A DNA stretch of 64,000 bases from Caldilineaceae bacterium (GTDB lineage Bacteria; Chloroflexota; Anaerolineae; Caldilineales; Caldilineaceae). Shown here in pieces: positions 1 through 7,616 of the stretch (its first letter is position 1; each line of letters opens with the position of its first letter). The notes under the pieces are model-generated. The model was not told where the DNA came from and ran no database searches. It saw only the letters and a program-made list of their open reading frames with translations. The DNA lies in contig JAHBVH010000019.1 of assembly GCA_019637645.1 (NCBI GenBank), forward strand, positions 1 to 64,000. Reading direction: 5' to 3'. The position numbers and the translations under genes are program-made.

Positions 1-766
1 CTGGCATGGCAAAGGGACGAAAATGGGGTGGGCCATAAAGGTGGGCTAGAATGGCTTGGAATTCGTCGAAGAGTTCCCACGCGTCGTTGTAACGGCGATT
101 GGGGGCAGGCAGCAGACAGGCACGGATCAACCGCTGGATGGCTTGGGGGACATGGGTTGGCAATACAGCCGTTGCTGGATCACCCCCCAACAGGCGCAAG
201 AAACAGCGGGCCGCCATATAGAGATCAGTGGCCGGTGTGGCCGGTTGCCGCGCTTGCACCTCTGGTGGATAATCTGCCGTGTACGCCAAATTTACTGCTT
301 TGAGCGGCTCCCCAACCGGCACGGTATAGCACCAATCCACCAGCAGGCCATTATGATCGGCTAGTCGCAACAGCAGATGGTCCGGCGTTACCGCGCCGTG
401 GACCAAACCAAGTTGATGCGTCACCCCCAAAATTGCCAACAAGCGATTCAACATCCAAGCCGCGTCTGCCGGGTCAATGCCTTGGGGATAGGCCCGGAGA
501 ATATCAGCCACGGTCACATAGTCGGCGGCATAGGCCAGGATATTGACATAGCGTTGTGTACCGGCGACATCACAGAGCTGCACTTGCTCGACCAACGTGG
601 GAAAGTTGGCACGCACAGGCTTACCGGCTAGGTCACGATCCAGCAGCCGGAGCGCTTTGGCCTCTGCACCCAACAGGTCGTTATTGCGCGCCGTGCGCAC
701 AATTTTGAGCAAGTACAGTGGTATGGCCAGCGCTTGATCACCGCCCTGCGCCCAGTACAGGGTCAT
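1..766 (-). CDS. Protein-kinase-like protein, probably catalytically degenerate (3' part outside window)
   Basis: The reading frame is open from an ATG at 766 (minus strand) to the left edge, about 255 residues, so the C-terminus is missing. The first half reads like the C-lobe of a Hanks-type kinase: HGAVTPDHLLLR sits where HRDxKPxNxLL is expected and GLLVDW where DFG is expected. The catalytic Asp of HRD is replaced by Ala, and no glycine loop is visible. The segment after it (TDLYMAARCFLRLLGG, then a NRRYNDAWELFDEF-like stretch) matches the kinase F-helix to I-helix region. Family logic suggests a pseudokinase or kinase-like scaffold, perhaps followed by another domain beyond the edge. It diverges from the Rieske gene across a 339-base gap. 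Confidence 0.7.
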   Translation of the reverse strand, partial: MTLYWAQGGDQALAIPLYLLKIVRTARNNDLLGAEAKALRLLDRDLAGKPVRANFPTLVEQVQLCDVAGTQRYVNILAYAADYVTVADILRAYPQGIDPADAAWMLNRLLAILGVTHQLGLVHGAVTPDHLLLRLADHNGLLVDWCYTVPVGEPLKAVNLAYTADYPPEVQARQPATPATDLYMAARCFLRLLGGDPATAVLPTHVPQAIQRLIRACLLPAPNRRYNDAWELFDEFQAILAHLYGPPHFRPFAMP

Positions 767-805
767 AGCACACCTACCGTTTTTCGCTTATTTTAACTAG
801 GTCAA

Positions 806-840
806 TTAGTGTGTAAATTACACTAACTAATATAGTGTAA
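806..840. promoter_or_regulatory. Palindromic operator-like element between divergent genes
   Basis: The gap between the kinase-like gene and the Rieske gene holds GTGTAAATTACAC (811-823), a perfect 13-base palindrome around a central A. It can also be read as TTAGTGT (806-812) facing ACACTAA (820-826). A third half-site TAGTGTAA follows at 833-840. The same gap contains ATGGGCAA (857-864) and its complement TTGCCCAT (894-901). Repeated half-sites in a divergent promoter region suggest binding of a dimeric regulator. The regulator is unknown. Confidence 0.4.
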
Positions 841-916
841 AAACGACACAAAGTCAATGGGCAAAATGTAGGCACTTTACCGACAATATACAATTGCCCA
901 TCATGGCCTAGAGTAA

Positions 917-966
917 GGGACGCGGATGCACGCGGATAGACGCGGATTTATTTTTATCCGCGTCCC
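917..966. repeat. Hairpin made of ACGCGGAT repeats
   Basis: Three near-direct copies of ACGCGGAT lie at about 920-947, and the outer one forms an 11-base perfect inverted repeat: GGGACGCGGAT at 917-927 and ATCCGCGTCCC at 956-966. It lies about 140 bases upstream of the Rieske start. It could be a dispersed intergenic repeat or a transcription terminator for something read rightwards; no gene ends just before it on the plus strand. Confidence 0.5.
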
Positions 967-1105
967 CTCTTCCTCTTTTCATACGTACGGTTTGGCAAAT
1001 TCCCTGTTACCAATGGAGAAGATCTGCCGACTACTTTGTTAACAGCTACTTTGAGAAGAAACGCGATGGTACCAAAAAGGCTTTTGCCAAGAAGAGAGGA
1101 AAGCG

Positions 1106-1645
1106 ATGACAACGCTTACTGAAAGTCAACCACCAGCCACCAGCGAGGCAGCGCTGACCCGACGTGAATTTTTGAGCTATGCGTGGGGGGCGGCGTTGGG
1201 CGCGCTGGTGCTCGAAGTGGGTCTAGCCAGCTATTTTTTCCTGTCGCCCCGTTTTCGCGCCGGTGAATTTGGTGGTAAATTCTTTGTAGCCGAAACGGCG
1301 CTTCCCACTTCGTCAACCGCACCGGTCCCCTATCAGGCGGGCAAGTTCTGGCTGGTTAACACAGAGGAGGGTCCCAAAGCACTCTACATGGTCTGCACGC
1401 ATCTAGGCTGTCTCTACCTGTGGGATGAGAATCGCCAGCGCTTTGACTGTCCTTGTCATGGCTCCAAATTTAGCCGTGAAGGATATTTTATTTACGGCCC
1501 AGCGCCACGCTCACTCGATAGCTTTGCCATCAACCAAGCAGAGGGGGAACTTGTGGTAGACACGGGCAAAAAAGTATTGGGGCAACCCAAAGATGCGTCC
1601 CCGGCCTATGACCCCGAGTATTGGAAAGCCAATGAGCAAGGGTAA
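1106..1645 (+). CDS. Rieske [2Fe-2S] protein, membrane anchored
   Basis: This 179-residue protein has the complete Rieske cluster site: CTHLGC (C97, H99, C102) and CPCHGS (C115, C117, H118). C97, H99, C115 and H118 would bind the iron pair, and C102 and C117 would form the usual disulfide. The N-terminus carries TRREFLSYAWG followed by a hydrophobic stretch (about residues 25-46), a Tat-type signal or anchor that places the cluster outside the cytoplasmic membrane. A GAGAGGAAAG ribosome site precedes the ATG. No cytochrome b gene is next to it, so it need not belong to a bc complex. Instead its last codons overlap an ECF sigma gene, which suggests co-expression and a possible redox link to that sigma factor. 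Confidence 0.93.
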   Translation: MTTLTESQPPATSEAALTRREFLSYAWGAALGALVLEVGLASYFFLSPRFRAGEFGGKFFVAETALPTSSTAPVPYQAGKFWLVNTEEGPKALYMVCTHLGCLYLWDENRQRFDCPCHGSKFSREGYFIYGPAPRSLDSFAINQAEGELVVDTGKKVLGQPKDASPAYDPEYWKANEQG

Positions 1646-2222
1646 GATAAACCCTCCCGCGGCGCCTGATTCAACACTATCCTACCCCAGTGACCACGTG
1701 CTGGCACAAACCGCCCAGCACGATCGCGCCGCGTTTACGGTCGTCTATCAGCGCTATGTGAAGCGGGTCTACGCCTATCTCTATAGCCGCGTGGGGACGG
1801 TGGAAGATGCCCAAGATCTGACGACGATCACCTTTATGACGGCATTGGAACAGTTGCCCACCTACCGAGGCGAAGGGACGTTGGCGGCTTGGCTCCTGGG
1901 CATTGCCTATCGCAAAAGTGTGGACTTTTATCGCAAGACGCCGCTGAGCATGCCACTCGACCGCGCGACAGCCCTAGCCGATCCCAGCCCTATCCCCGAT
2001 GTCGTGGTATTACAACAATTCCAACGGCAAGAACTCGAAAGCGCCCTGAGGAGACTTACACCGGAGCGAGCGGAAGCCATTGCTTTACGTTTTTTTGGGG
2101 AGTTGAGCAATGGCGAAGTCGCCAAGGTCATGAACAAGCAGGAGGCGGCTGTCAAGATGTTAATTTACCGTGGGTTACAGGAGTTGCGTGTTCGGTTAGG
2201 GATAAGAGAGGAGAGCGTGTGA
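1632..2222 (+). CDS. ECF-type RNA polymerase sigma factor
   Basis: The protein is 196 residues with the two-domain layout of sigma-70 ECF factors. A sigma-2 region lies at about residues 30-100 (FTVVYQRYVKRVYAYLYSRV, then VEDAQDLTTITFMTALEQLP) and a sigma-4 helix-turn-helix at about 135-190 (LTPERAEAIALRFFGELSNG followed by EVAKVMNKQEAAVKMLIYRG). The ATG at 1632 overlaps the end of the Rieske gene by 14 bases and has GGAAAG just upstream; the frame is open back to 1593 but that region is Rieske coding sequence. The gene ends in a GTGA overlap with the next gene, which fits translational coupling to its anti-sigma factor. Confidence 0.92.
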   Translation: MSKGKINPPAAPDSTLSYPSDHVLAQTAQHDRAAFTVVYQRYVKRVYAYLYSRVGTVEDAQDLTTITFMTALEQLPTYRGEGTLAAWLLGIAYRKSVDFYRKTPLSMPLDRATALADPSPIPDVVVLQQFQRQELESALRRLTPERAEAIALRFFGELSNGEVAKVMNKQEAAVKMLIYRGLQELRVRLGIREESV

Positions 2223-3160
2223 GAGAAGAAAAGGAGACGCGCCAGCCATACCAAGCAGATGCCCAACAAGCAGAGCGCCTGGAGCAGCTGATCCAGCAAC
2301 GCCAACAGGATAGGAGCAGCAACGCCGACACGCCCGAAGCAGCCCTGATCAATACCCTGGTTCAGCTAGCGGCCACGACAGAACCGATGCAGCCTTTCGT
2401 CGCGCAATTAGAGCAGCAATTGCAACAACAATTCCACACCGCAAGCCGCCATCGCTCATCCCCGCGTTGGCAAAGCCTACTGAGGCAAGCCAGCACACTT
2501 TGGCAGCAACGCAGAGGAGCCGTAGCCGTGATCCTGCTTGGTGCTCTATTGGCAGGCTTTACGTTGAGCCCAACCACGGTGCGCGCCACGCTGTGGGACT
2601 GGCTCTATGGCTTCGGCTTGATCGACGCTCGGCAAGTTGCTGAACAGCCAATCGAACTAGAGCTGCCCGCTCCCGCGCCAGAGGCTTTCCCCCTAAGCTT
2701 GCCGGAAATCATACAGGCGGCCCCTTTCCCCGTCCAACCGCCCACTAACCTGCCAGCAGGGCTTTTCTTCACCGGTGGTTTCGTTATGCCAACAGAAACA
2801 AGCACTCAGGTCACGTTGGCCTATCACTTGGCCGCGCCTCCCAACGCTGGCTATGCATGGGATGCGCCCCTGCTTCTCATCGCTATTAGCGATGGCCCGC
2901 TCCCCAACCGTCCGCTCGTCGCGGAAGGGTATCAGCAACCAATGCGGATTGGACGCGCAATCGGTATCTATACCCAAGGCACCTGGCAGCTTGCAACCGA
3001 AGCAGCTATGCCAGAGAACGGCAACACCTTCACCTGGAATCCCCAAGCCGACGCCGCTTGGCTCACCTGGCAGGCCAACCAACTCAATTATCTACTCTAT
3101 GCCCAAGGTCTGGAATTTACAGCAGAGGAACTGGTGCGGATCGCCGAAGCGATGGAGTGA
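2219..3160 (+). CDS. Single-pass membrane protein, probable anti-sigma factor
   Basis: Starting at GTG 2219, whose last bases are the TGA stop of the sigma gene, this gives 313 residues; GAGAGGAGAG just upstream acts as ribosome site. The N-terminal 95 residues are Gln/Glu/Arg-rich and helical, the place where anti-sigma factors hold the sigma. A single membrane segment follows at about 100-117 (AVAVILLGALLAGFTLSP). Next come VRATLWDWLYGFGLID and an extracytoplasmic domain resembling the DUF4367-type sensor part of Chloroflexota anti-sigma proteins. No HxxxCxxC zinc motif is present, so it is not a ZAS-type anti-sigma. The assignment rests mainly on position and topology. Confidence 0.72.
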   Translation: MREEKETRQPYQADAQQAERLEQLIQQRQQDRSSNADTPEAALINTLVQLAATTEPMQPFVAQLEQQLQQQFHTASRHRSSPRWQSLLRQASTLWQQRRGAVAVILLGALLAGFTLSPTTVRATLWDWLYGFGLIDARQVAEQPIELELPAPAPEAFPLSLPEIIQAAPFPVQPPTNLPAGLFFTGGFVMPTETSTQVTLAYHLAAPPNAGYAWDAPLLLIAISDGPLPNRPLVAEGYQQPMRIGRAIGIYTQGTWQLATEAAMPENGNTFTWNPQADAAWLTWQANQLNYLLYAQGLEFTAEELVRIAEAME

Positions 3161-3210
3161 GGTAGAGGACAGAGGGCAGCAGGTGACTACTGACCTACTG
3201 CCTTACTGAC

Positions 3211-3981
3211 CTACTGAACCGTCCAGCCACCATCAATGGTGATACCGGCACCGGTGATAAAGCTACTGGCGTCGCCAGCGAGGAAGACGATCAGGCCGCC
3301 GATCTCGTCTAGGTTCCCCCAACGGCCCAAGGGGATGCGGGCGACGAAGGAGTTGTAGGCTTCGGGATCGTTGAGCAGGGGGAGATTCATCTCGGTGCCA
3401 AACGGGCCAGGCATTACACAATTGACCGTCACGCCATAGGGTGCCCACTCGAGGGCGAGGGTGCGCGTCATTTGGAGGACGGCACCTTTGCTGGTGGCGT
3501 AAGGGGTGCGATTGGGCATGGTGATAATCGAGAGGGTCGAACCAATGTTGATGACACGACCAGCCTTGCGCTCTTTGAAATGGGTCGCCAGGGCGCGACA
3601 GAGAAGCCACGGCCCCGTCACATTTGTCTCTTGTACCTCGCGAAATTCTTCCAGCGAAAGCTCTTCAATGGGCCCACGAATGTTGATCCCCGCGTTGTTG
3701 ACCAAGATGTCCACCTGGCCATAGTCAGCCAAAATCTGTTTGGCAACCGCGTCTACCTGTTCGGCGACCGTCATATTACAACTGTACCCGCGACAGCGCT
3801 GGCCTGTCGCCGCCTGAATTTCGGCGGCGACGGCTTGGGCATCTTCGACTTTGCGGCTGATAATGGCCACTTGGGCACCCGCTTCGGCTAGGGAGCGGGA
3901 CATCTCTTTGCCCAACCCGCGGTTACCACCCGTAACGATGGCGACGCGATTATCCAGGCGGAAACGGTCAAGGATACTCAT
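3211..3981 (-). CDS. Short-chain dehydrogenase/reductase (gluconate 5-dehydrogenase-like)
   Basis: This is a classical SDR of 256 residues. It shows the cofactor motif TGGNRGLG (residues 17-24), NNAG (95-98) and the catalytic set S148, Y161 and K165 within STLSIITMPNRTPYATSKGA. The C-terminal VIFLAGDASSFITGAGITIDGG is typical of the FabG/gluconate 5-dehydrogenase branch. AGGAGAG lies before the ATG. The specific substrate cannot be read from sequence. Nearby Gfo/Idh, 2-hydroxyacid dehydrogenase and dehydratase genes make a sugar, polyol or sugar-acid substrate more likely than a fatty-acid one. Confidence 0.88.
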   Translation of the reverse strand: MSILDRFRLDNRVAIVTGGNRGLGKEMSRSLAEAGAQVAIISRKVEDAQAVAAEIQAATGQRCRGYSCNMTVAEQVDAVAKQILADYGQVDILVNNAGINIRGPIEELSLEEFREVQETNVTGPWLLCRALATHFKERKAGRVINIGSTLSIITMPNRTPYATSKGAVLQMTRTLALEWAPYGVTVNCVMPGPFGTEMNLPLLNDPEAYNSFVARIPLGRWGNLDEIGGLIVFLAGDASSFITGAGITIDGGWTVQ

Positions 3982-4013
3982 TGGCTCTCCTCATGCTCTT
4001 CGTGATTAAGTAG

Positions 4014-4805
4014 TTACTCTGGATCGATGCCGAGGGCGCGTAGTTGAGCGGCATACCGCTCGGCACGTTGCTTTTCTTGCTCCGCGCGCTGCTGTTCCTG
4101 CTCCGCACGTTGCTGTTCCCGCTCGGCACGTTGTCGTTCTTGCTCCGCTAATTCGACGCCGGTCAAGAAAAGCTGGCCGTCCCCATCACACCAGCGCAGC
4201 CAACGATCCATTTTGTCCTCAAAGACGCCCTCCCACAAGGTTAGGCCGAGGTCGATGCGCGGCAGGCGCTGATCAGGGCGGGGCAGGTATTGACCGACAT
4301 GGAGTTCATAGACAACCAGTTCCTTGGCCTGAATCAACAACTGCGGGTCGTAGATCACATAGTACGGTACGCCCCACTGGGCATACCGCTGCAATTTGCG
4401 TCCAGCTTCATTGCCCTCAGTATTCGAGACAATCTCGATGACCACGTCCGGTACTTTGCCAAATTCCCAGATAAAGTAGGAGCGATGTTCGCGTGTCCAC
4501 CAATCGTCTGCCACGGCGACGCCCAAGCTCAGCATCATATCAGGGACGAGTGGCTGCTGGTGCAAGGCACCAAAGAGACCCACATTCGCCGCGGCCAAAA
4601 AGGGCCGCGACAGTTGCGAGGCATAGAGCGGCTCGACCAGCAACCGTTGATTTTTTTCCGAGGGTAAATTATCCACAGGCGCGTCATCCTCAGTGATGAT
4701 GTGGCTGATGTCTGGTCGGATGGATTCCGGATCCACCCACTCGTTCTGGACAGCTTCATTGGGAAATTCGGGTGAGACTTCGGCAGTCATCACGGCTTCG
4801 GTCAT
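4014..4805 (-). CDS. Uma2-family (DUF820) putative endonuclease with heptad coiled-coil tail
   Basis: The protein is 263 residues. The core (about 55-210) has the Uma2 pattern PDVVIEIVSN (D120, E124) and VPYYVIYDP, which matches the PD-(D/E)xK nuclease fold assigned to this family. After it comes a highly charged tail of near-identical AEQEQQRAEQ-type heptads (about residues 215-252), then AQLRALGIDPE. Such tails occur on many Uma2 proteins of cyanobacteria and Chloroflexota. The biological role of the family is unsettled. GGAGGAGGGG lies 11 bases before the start. It sits between SDR and Gfo/Idh genes on the same strand with no obvious functional tie. Confidence 0.85.
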   Translation of the reverse strand: MTEAVMTAEVSPEFPNEAVQNEWVDPESIRPDISHIITEDDAPVDNLPSEKNQRLLVEPLYASQLSRPFLAAANVGLFGALHQQPLVPDMMLSLGVAVADDWWTREHRSYFIWEFGKVPDVVIEIVSNTEGNEAGRKLQRYAQWGVPYYVIYDPQLLIQAKELVVYELHVGQYLPRPDQRLPRIDLGLTLWEGVFEDKMDRWLRWCDGDGQLFLTGVELAEQERQRAEREQQRAEQEQQRAEQEKQRAERYAAQLRALGIDPE

Positions 4806-4874
4806 ATCGCTTGGCCCCTCCTCCGCAGCCGAATGGCAACGATACGCGTATGCCTAGTACGTGGCTATTATGCC

Positions 4875-6200
4875 CTAGCCCGGCAGTTTTAACAAGTCAT
4901 CGACTGTGATCGGCTGGCCGGTTGCCATGGACTCGTTGGCAGCAATCCCCATGAGGATCGACGCCGCACCGTCAATATGGCTGGCGGCCCGATGGAAAGG
5001 GTCAGCTGGCGGATTGGGCGAGAAGATCTGCTCTAACATCACTTGGTCACCACCGCCATGACCACCTACACCTTCCGGGATTTCCACCGTATAGGGGCGA
5101 CCAAACATGGGATAGACCCGCAGCTCTTTGCCGCCAAATTTCTCGACATCTTCGCGCTCGACCTTGAGGGTCTGTTCTTCCCCGGCCACGAATTGCTTAC
5201 CGACAGACTCAACCAGATCCAGCTCAATGCGACCTTTTTCACCGGTCACCGCAACGCGATAACCTTCCCAAGGGCTGTAAGCGATGAGCGAGTAGGTAAG
5301 GATCACCCCATTGCGATAGCGGGCGGTGACGCTCATGGTATCTTCGGCGCTAATATTTTCGCCAAAGACATTGCGATCGCGCAGATAGCCGGTATCCTTT
5401 TCGGCCTCTAGGTAGAGCCCACGCAGGGTTGGATGTTGATCAAGGGTTAGGGCAAAGGGATCGTTGGCCGCGCCTTCCTGGCCCGTATAGCGGCTGTAGT
5501 TATACTGTTCCCCCCGTCGGGCCGCATTTTCCTTGCCATAGAAGAGGAGATCGCCCAAGGCAAAGACCTGTTGGGGGTAGGAGGAGAGCCACCAGTTGAT
5601 CAGATCAAAGTGGTGCGTGGCTTTATGGACCATCAAGCCCCCCGACTTATCTTTTTCGCGATGCCAGCGGCGGAAATAATCCGCGCCATGGAAGGTATCC
5701 AACACCCATTGGAAATTTACATGGAGCGGACGCCCAATCACCCCTTGCATTAACAGCTCGCGCACCTTGGTCGAGACGGGTGCATAGCGATAGTTAAAGG
5801 TTACCCGCAGAGAACGACCTGTGCGCGCAATGGTGTCAAAGATCGAGCGCGCCTTGGCCGCGTCAATGGTCATCGGTTTTTCCGAGATGGCATCGCAGCC
5901 CAACTCCATGGCCCGGTTGATATAGAGGTGGTGGGTTGAATCCATACTAGTGACGATGATCGTGTCGGGCTTAGTTTCGGCCACCATCTGGTCAAACTGA
6001 TCCGCATGATAGGTCGCAATGGGGGCAGCATCAAATTGTTCGGCGATCTGCTGATTGTGCCAGTCCATGCGGGTCTGGCTAAGATCACACAACGCGACCA
6101 TCTCGGCACTCTCTTGATAGGTGCTGGTAATCGCGTCGATAAACATCTTGGAACGCCCGCCGGTGCCAACCAGCGCGTAGCGCTTGCGCGTATCACTCAT
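4875..6200 (-). CDS. Gfo/Idh/MocA family NAD(P)-dependent oxidoreductase
   Basis: This 441-residue protein begins with a Rossmann fold ([13 protein letters not shown], residues 8-20). It has the family signature SEKPMTID (E107, K108, P109) and the catalytic-region motif [12 protein letters not shown]. The family oxidises or isomerises sugars, inositols and related polyols. There is no signal peptide, so it is cytoplasmic. GAGGAGTAAG stands 12 bases before the ATG. It diverges from the hydroxyacid dehydrogenase at 6476. It is one of three members of this family in the window, with those at 44185 and 51341; the three differ clearly and are not recent duplicates. Confidence 0.92.
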   Translation of the reverse strand: MSDTRKRYALVGTGGRSKMFIDAITSTYQESAEMVALCDLSQTRMDWHNQQIAEQFDAAPIATYHADQFDQMVAETKPDTIIVTSMDSTHHLYINRAMELGCDAISEKPMTIDAAKARSIFDTIARTGRSLRVTFNYRYAPVSTKVRELLMQGVIGRPLHVNFQWVLDTFHGADYFRRWHREKDKSGGLMVHKATHHFDLINWWLSSYPQQVFALGDLLFYGKENAARRGEQYNYSRYTGQEGAANDPFALTLDQHPTLRGLYLEAEKDTGYLRDRNVFGENISAEDTMSVTARYRNGVILTYSLIAYSPWEGYRVAVTGEKGRIELDLVESVGKQFVAGEEQTLKVEREDVEKFGGKELRVYPMFGRPYTVEIPEGVGGHGGGDQVMLEQIFSPNPPADPFHRAASHIDGAASILMGIAANESMATGQPITVDDLLKLPG

Positions 6201-6319
6201 AGCAACGTCTTACTCCTCACTGTAGAAACGACTAGAAAATAAGTGGTTCATTCCTGGTCAAGTTTATAGCAAGATGGAGCGAACCACAAACCTTGTCCAA
6301 GCAGGGCAAGCCCATCGGA

Positions 6320-6348
6320 TTGACACTCGCTGCGGAATCCAGTACAAT
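6320..6348 (+). promoter_or_regulatory. Sigma-70-type promoter for the hydroxyacid dehydrogenase
   Basis: TTGACA at 6320-6325 and TACAAT at 6343-6348 are separated by exactly 17 bases. Transcription would begin near 6355, leaving a leader of about 120 bases that includes the palindromic repeat at 6401-6432. Confidence 0.6.
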
Positions 6349-6400
6349 CACCACGCAATTACTTTTAGGACTTAGGCATATAGCGTAGCTTGGCACCGAA

Positions 6401-6432
6401 GACCTGTCAGGTTTTGAAAACCGGGCAGGTCT
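6401..6432. repeat. Dispersed palindromic repeat, copy A
   Basis: GACCTGTCAGGTTTT and AAAACCGGGCAGGTC form 15-base arms with two mismatches around a single G. Remnants of outer arms follow (TGCGTAAG at about 6438-6445). It belongs to the same family as 13610-13683 and 45819-45893. It lies inside the predicted leader of the hydroxyacid dehydrogenase mRNA. Confidence 0.65.
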
Positions 6433-6475
6433 AGCTTTGCGTAAGCCCTAGCTTTCCAAGACCAAGGAGTTATCC

Positions 6476-7420
6476 ATGCCCTACCACGTGCTCATTGACA
6501 CCCAACTCAATGATGAAATCACAGCCATGATCGGCGACGATTGTGTGCTTCACCTCTGGCAGGGGGACGCCACCGACCCCGCTGTGCTGGCCCAGATCGA
6601 GGGCTATTTTACCTATGGTCATCCCAAGGTCGATGGGGCAGTGATGGACAAGATGCCCAACCTGCGAATTATTAGCAACTTTGGCGTGGGTGTCGATCAT
6701 ATCACCTTGCCCGATGCCCAGGCGCGCGGGATTCCGGTGGGGAATACGCCCAATCTAGTGGATGGAGCCACGGCGGATATGGCCTTTGCCCTACTCATGG
6801 CCGCGGCGCGCAATCTCATTATCGGCGACCATTATGCGCGTAGCCCGGAGTTTACCCACTACGATCCAAGCCTTATGCACGGCTATGAAGTCCACAGTGC
6901 GACCTTGGGCATCATCGGCATGGGGAACATCGGCACCCAGTTGGCGCGGCGCGCCCAAGGCTTTGACATGCGGGTCCTCTACCACAACCGTAACCGCCGC
7001 CCCCAAACCGAAGCCGACCTTGGCGTGATCTATACCAGCAAAGAAGAGCTGTTGCGCACCGCCGATTTTGTTGCCATCACGGTGCCCATGACCGCGGAAA
7101 CCCGCCACATTATTGGGCGGGCCGAACTCCGTTTGATGAAGCCAACGGCTATTCTGATCAATGTGGCGCGCGGCGGTGTGCTTGATCATGATGCCCTTGT
7201 CGAAGCGCTCCAAAACCAGTGGATCTACGCGGCCGCGGTCGATGTGACCGAACCCGAGCCCTTGCCCCGCGATCACCCACTACTTAAACAGCAAAATCTG
7301 GTCATTGCGCCCCACTTGGGCAGTGCCACTCGCCAAACCCGACGCGGCATGGCCCAACGCTCGGTCGATAATTTGAAATTAGGCTTGCGCGGTGAGCCGC
7401 TGATCAATCGCGTGGTATAG
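6476..7420 (+). CDS. D-isomer-specific 2-hydroxyacid dehydrogenase (glyoxylate/hydroxypyruvate reductase-like)
   Basis: The 314-residue protein has the full catalytic set of the family: R232 in NVARGGVLD, E261 in VTEPEPLP and H280 in IAPHLGSAT. The NAD-binding loop GMGNIG spans 148-153. It would reduce a 2-keto acid to a D-2-hydroxy acid, or the reverse, with NAD(P)H in the cytoplasm. The ribosome site is CCAAGGAG. Together with the dehydratase 200 bases downstream and the divergent Gfo/Idh enzyme it suggests breakdown of a sugar acid to a 2-keto intermediate. Exact substrate is not visible. Confidence 0.92.
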   Translation: MPYHVLIDTQLNDEITAMIGDDCVLHLWQGDATDPAVLAQIEGYFTYGHPKVDGAVMDKMPNLRIISNFGVGVDHITLPDAQARGIPVGNTPNLVDGATADMAFALLMAAARNLIIGDHYARSPEFTHYDPSLMHGYEVHSATLGIIGMGNIGTQLARRAQGFDMRVLYHNRNRRPQTEADLGVIYTSKEELLRTADFVAITVPMTAETRHIIGRAELRLMKPTAILINVARGGVLDHDALVEALQNQWIYAAAVDVTEPEPLPRDHPLLKQQNLVIAPHLGSATRQTRRGMAQRSVDNLKLGLRGEPLINRVV

Positions 7421-7430
7421 GAACGTTGGT

Positions 7431-7541
7431 CGTGCCGGGGACGGGCCAAGCCTAGTCGCAATATGTGACCACTGAGTGGCCCGTCCCCGGCACGTCTATG
7501 AGTGGATGGGTGACCACTGAGTGGCCCGTCCCCGGCACGTC
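7431..7541. repeat. Two 32-base direct repeats plus an inverted partial copy
   Basis: The same 32 bases, beginning GTGACCACTGAGTGGCCCGT, occur at 7465-7496 and 7510-7541. An 18-base inverted copy, CGTGCCGGGGACGGGCCA, lies at 7431-7448 and can pair with the end of either direct copy. All lie between the dehydrogenase stop and the dehydratase start. The inner CCACTGAGTGG is itself palindromic. Possible roles are a terminator/attenuator or a small dispersed repeat. Confidence 0.8.
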
Positions 7542-7616
7542 ACCGCAATCGCCGCTAAACAAGCCAGGGCTATGCCCCAACCGCAGCCCATGAACATCCC
7601 AAAGGGAGAACCACCC

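Noticed and set aside
7465..7541. CRISPR-like array
   Set aside because: Only two direct copies exist, with a single 13-base spacer, and no cas gene is present in the window.
7521..7616. Longer start for the enolase-superfamily dehydratase
   Set aside because: The extra 32 codons run through the 32-base direct repeat, and the strong ribosome site precedes the ATG at 7617.
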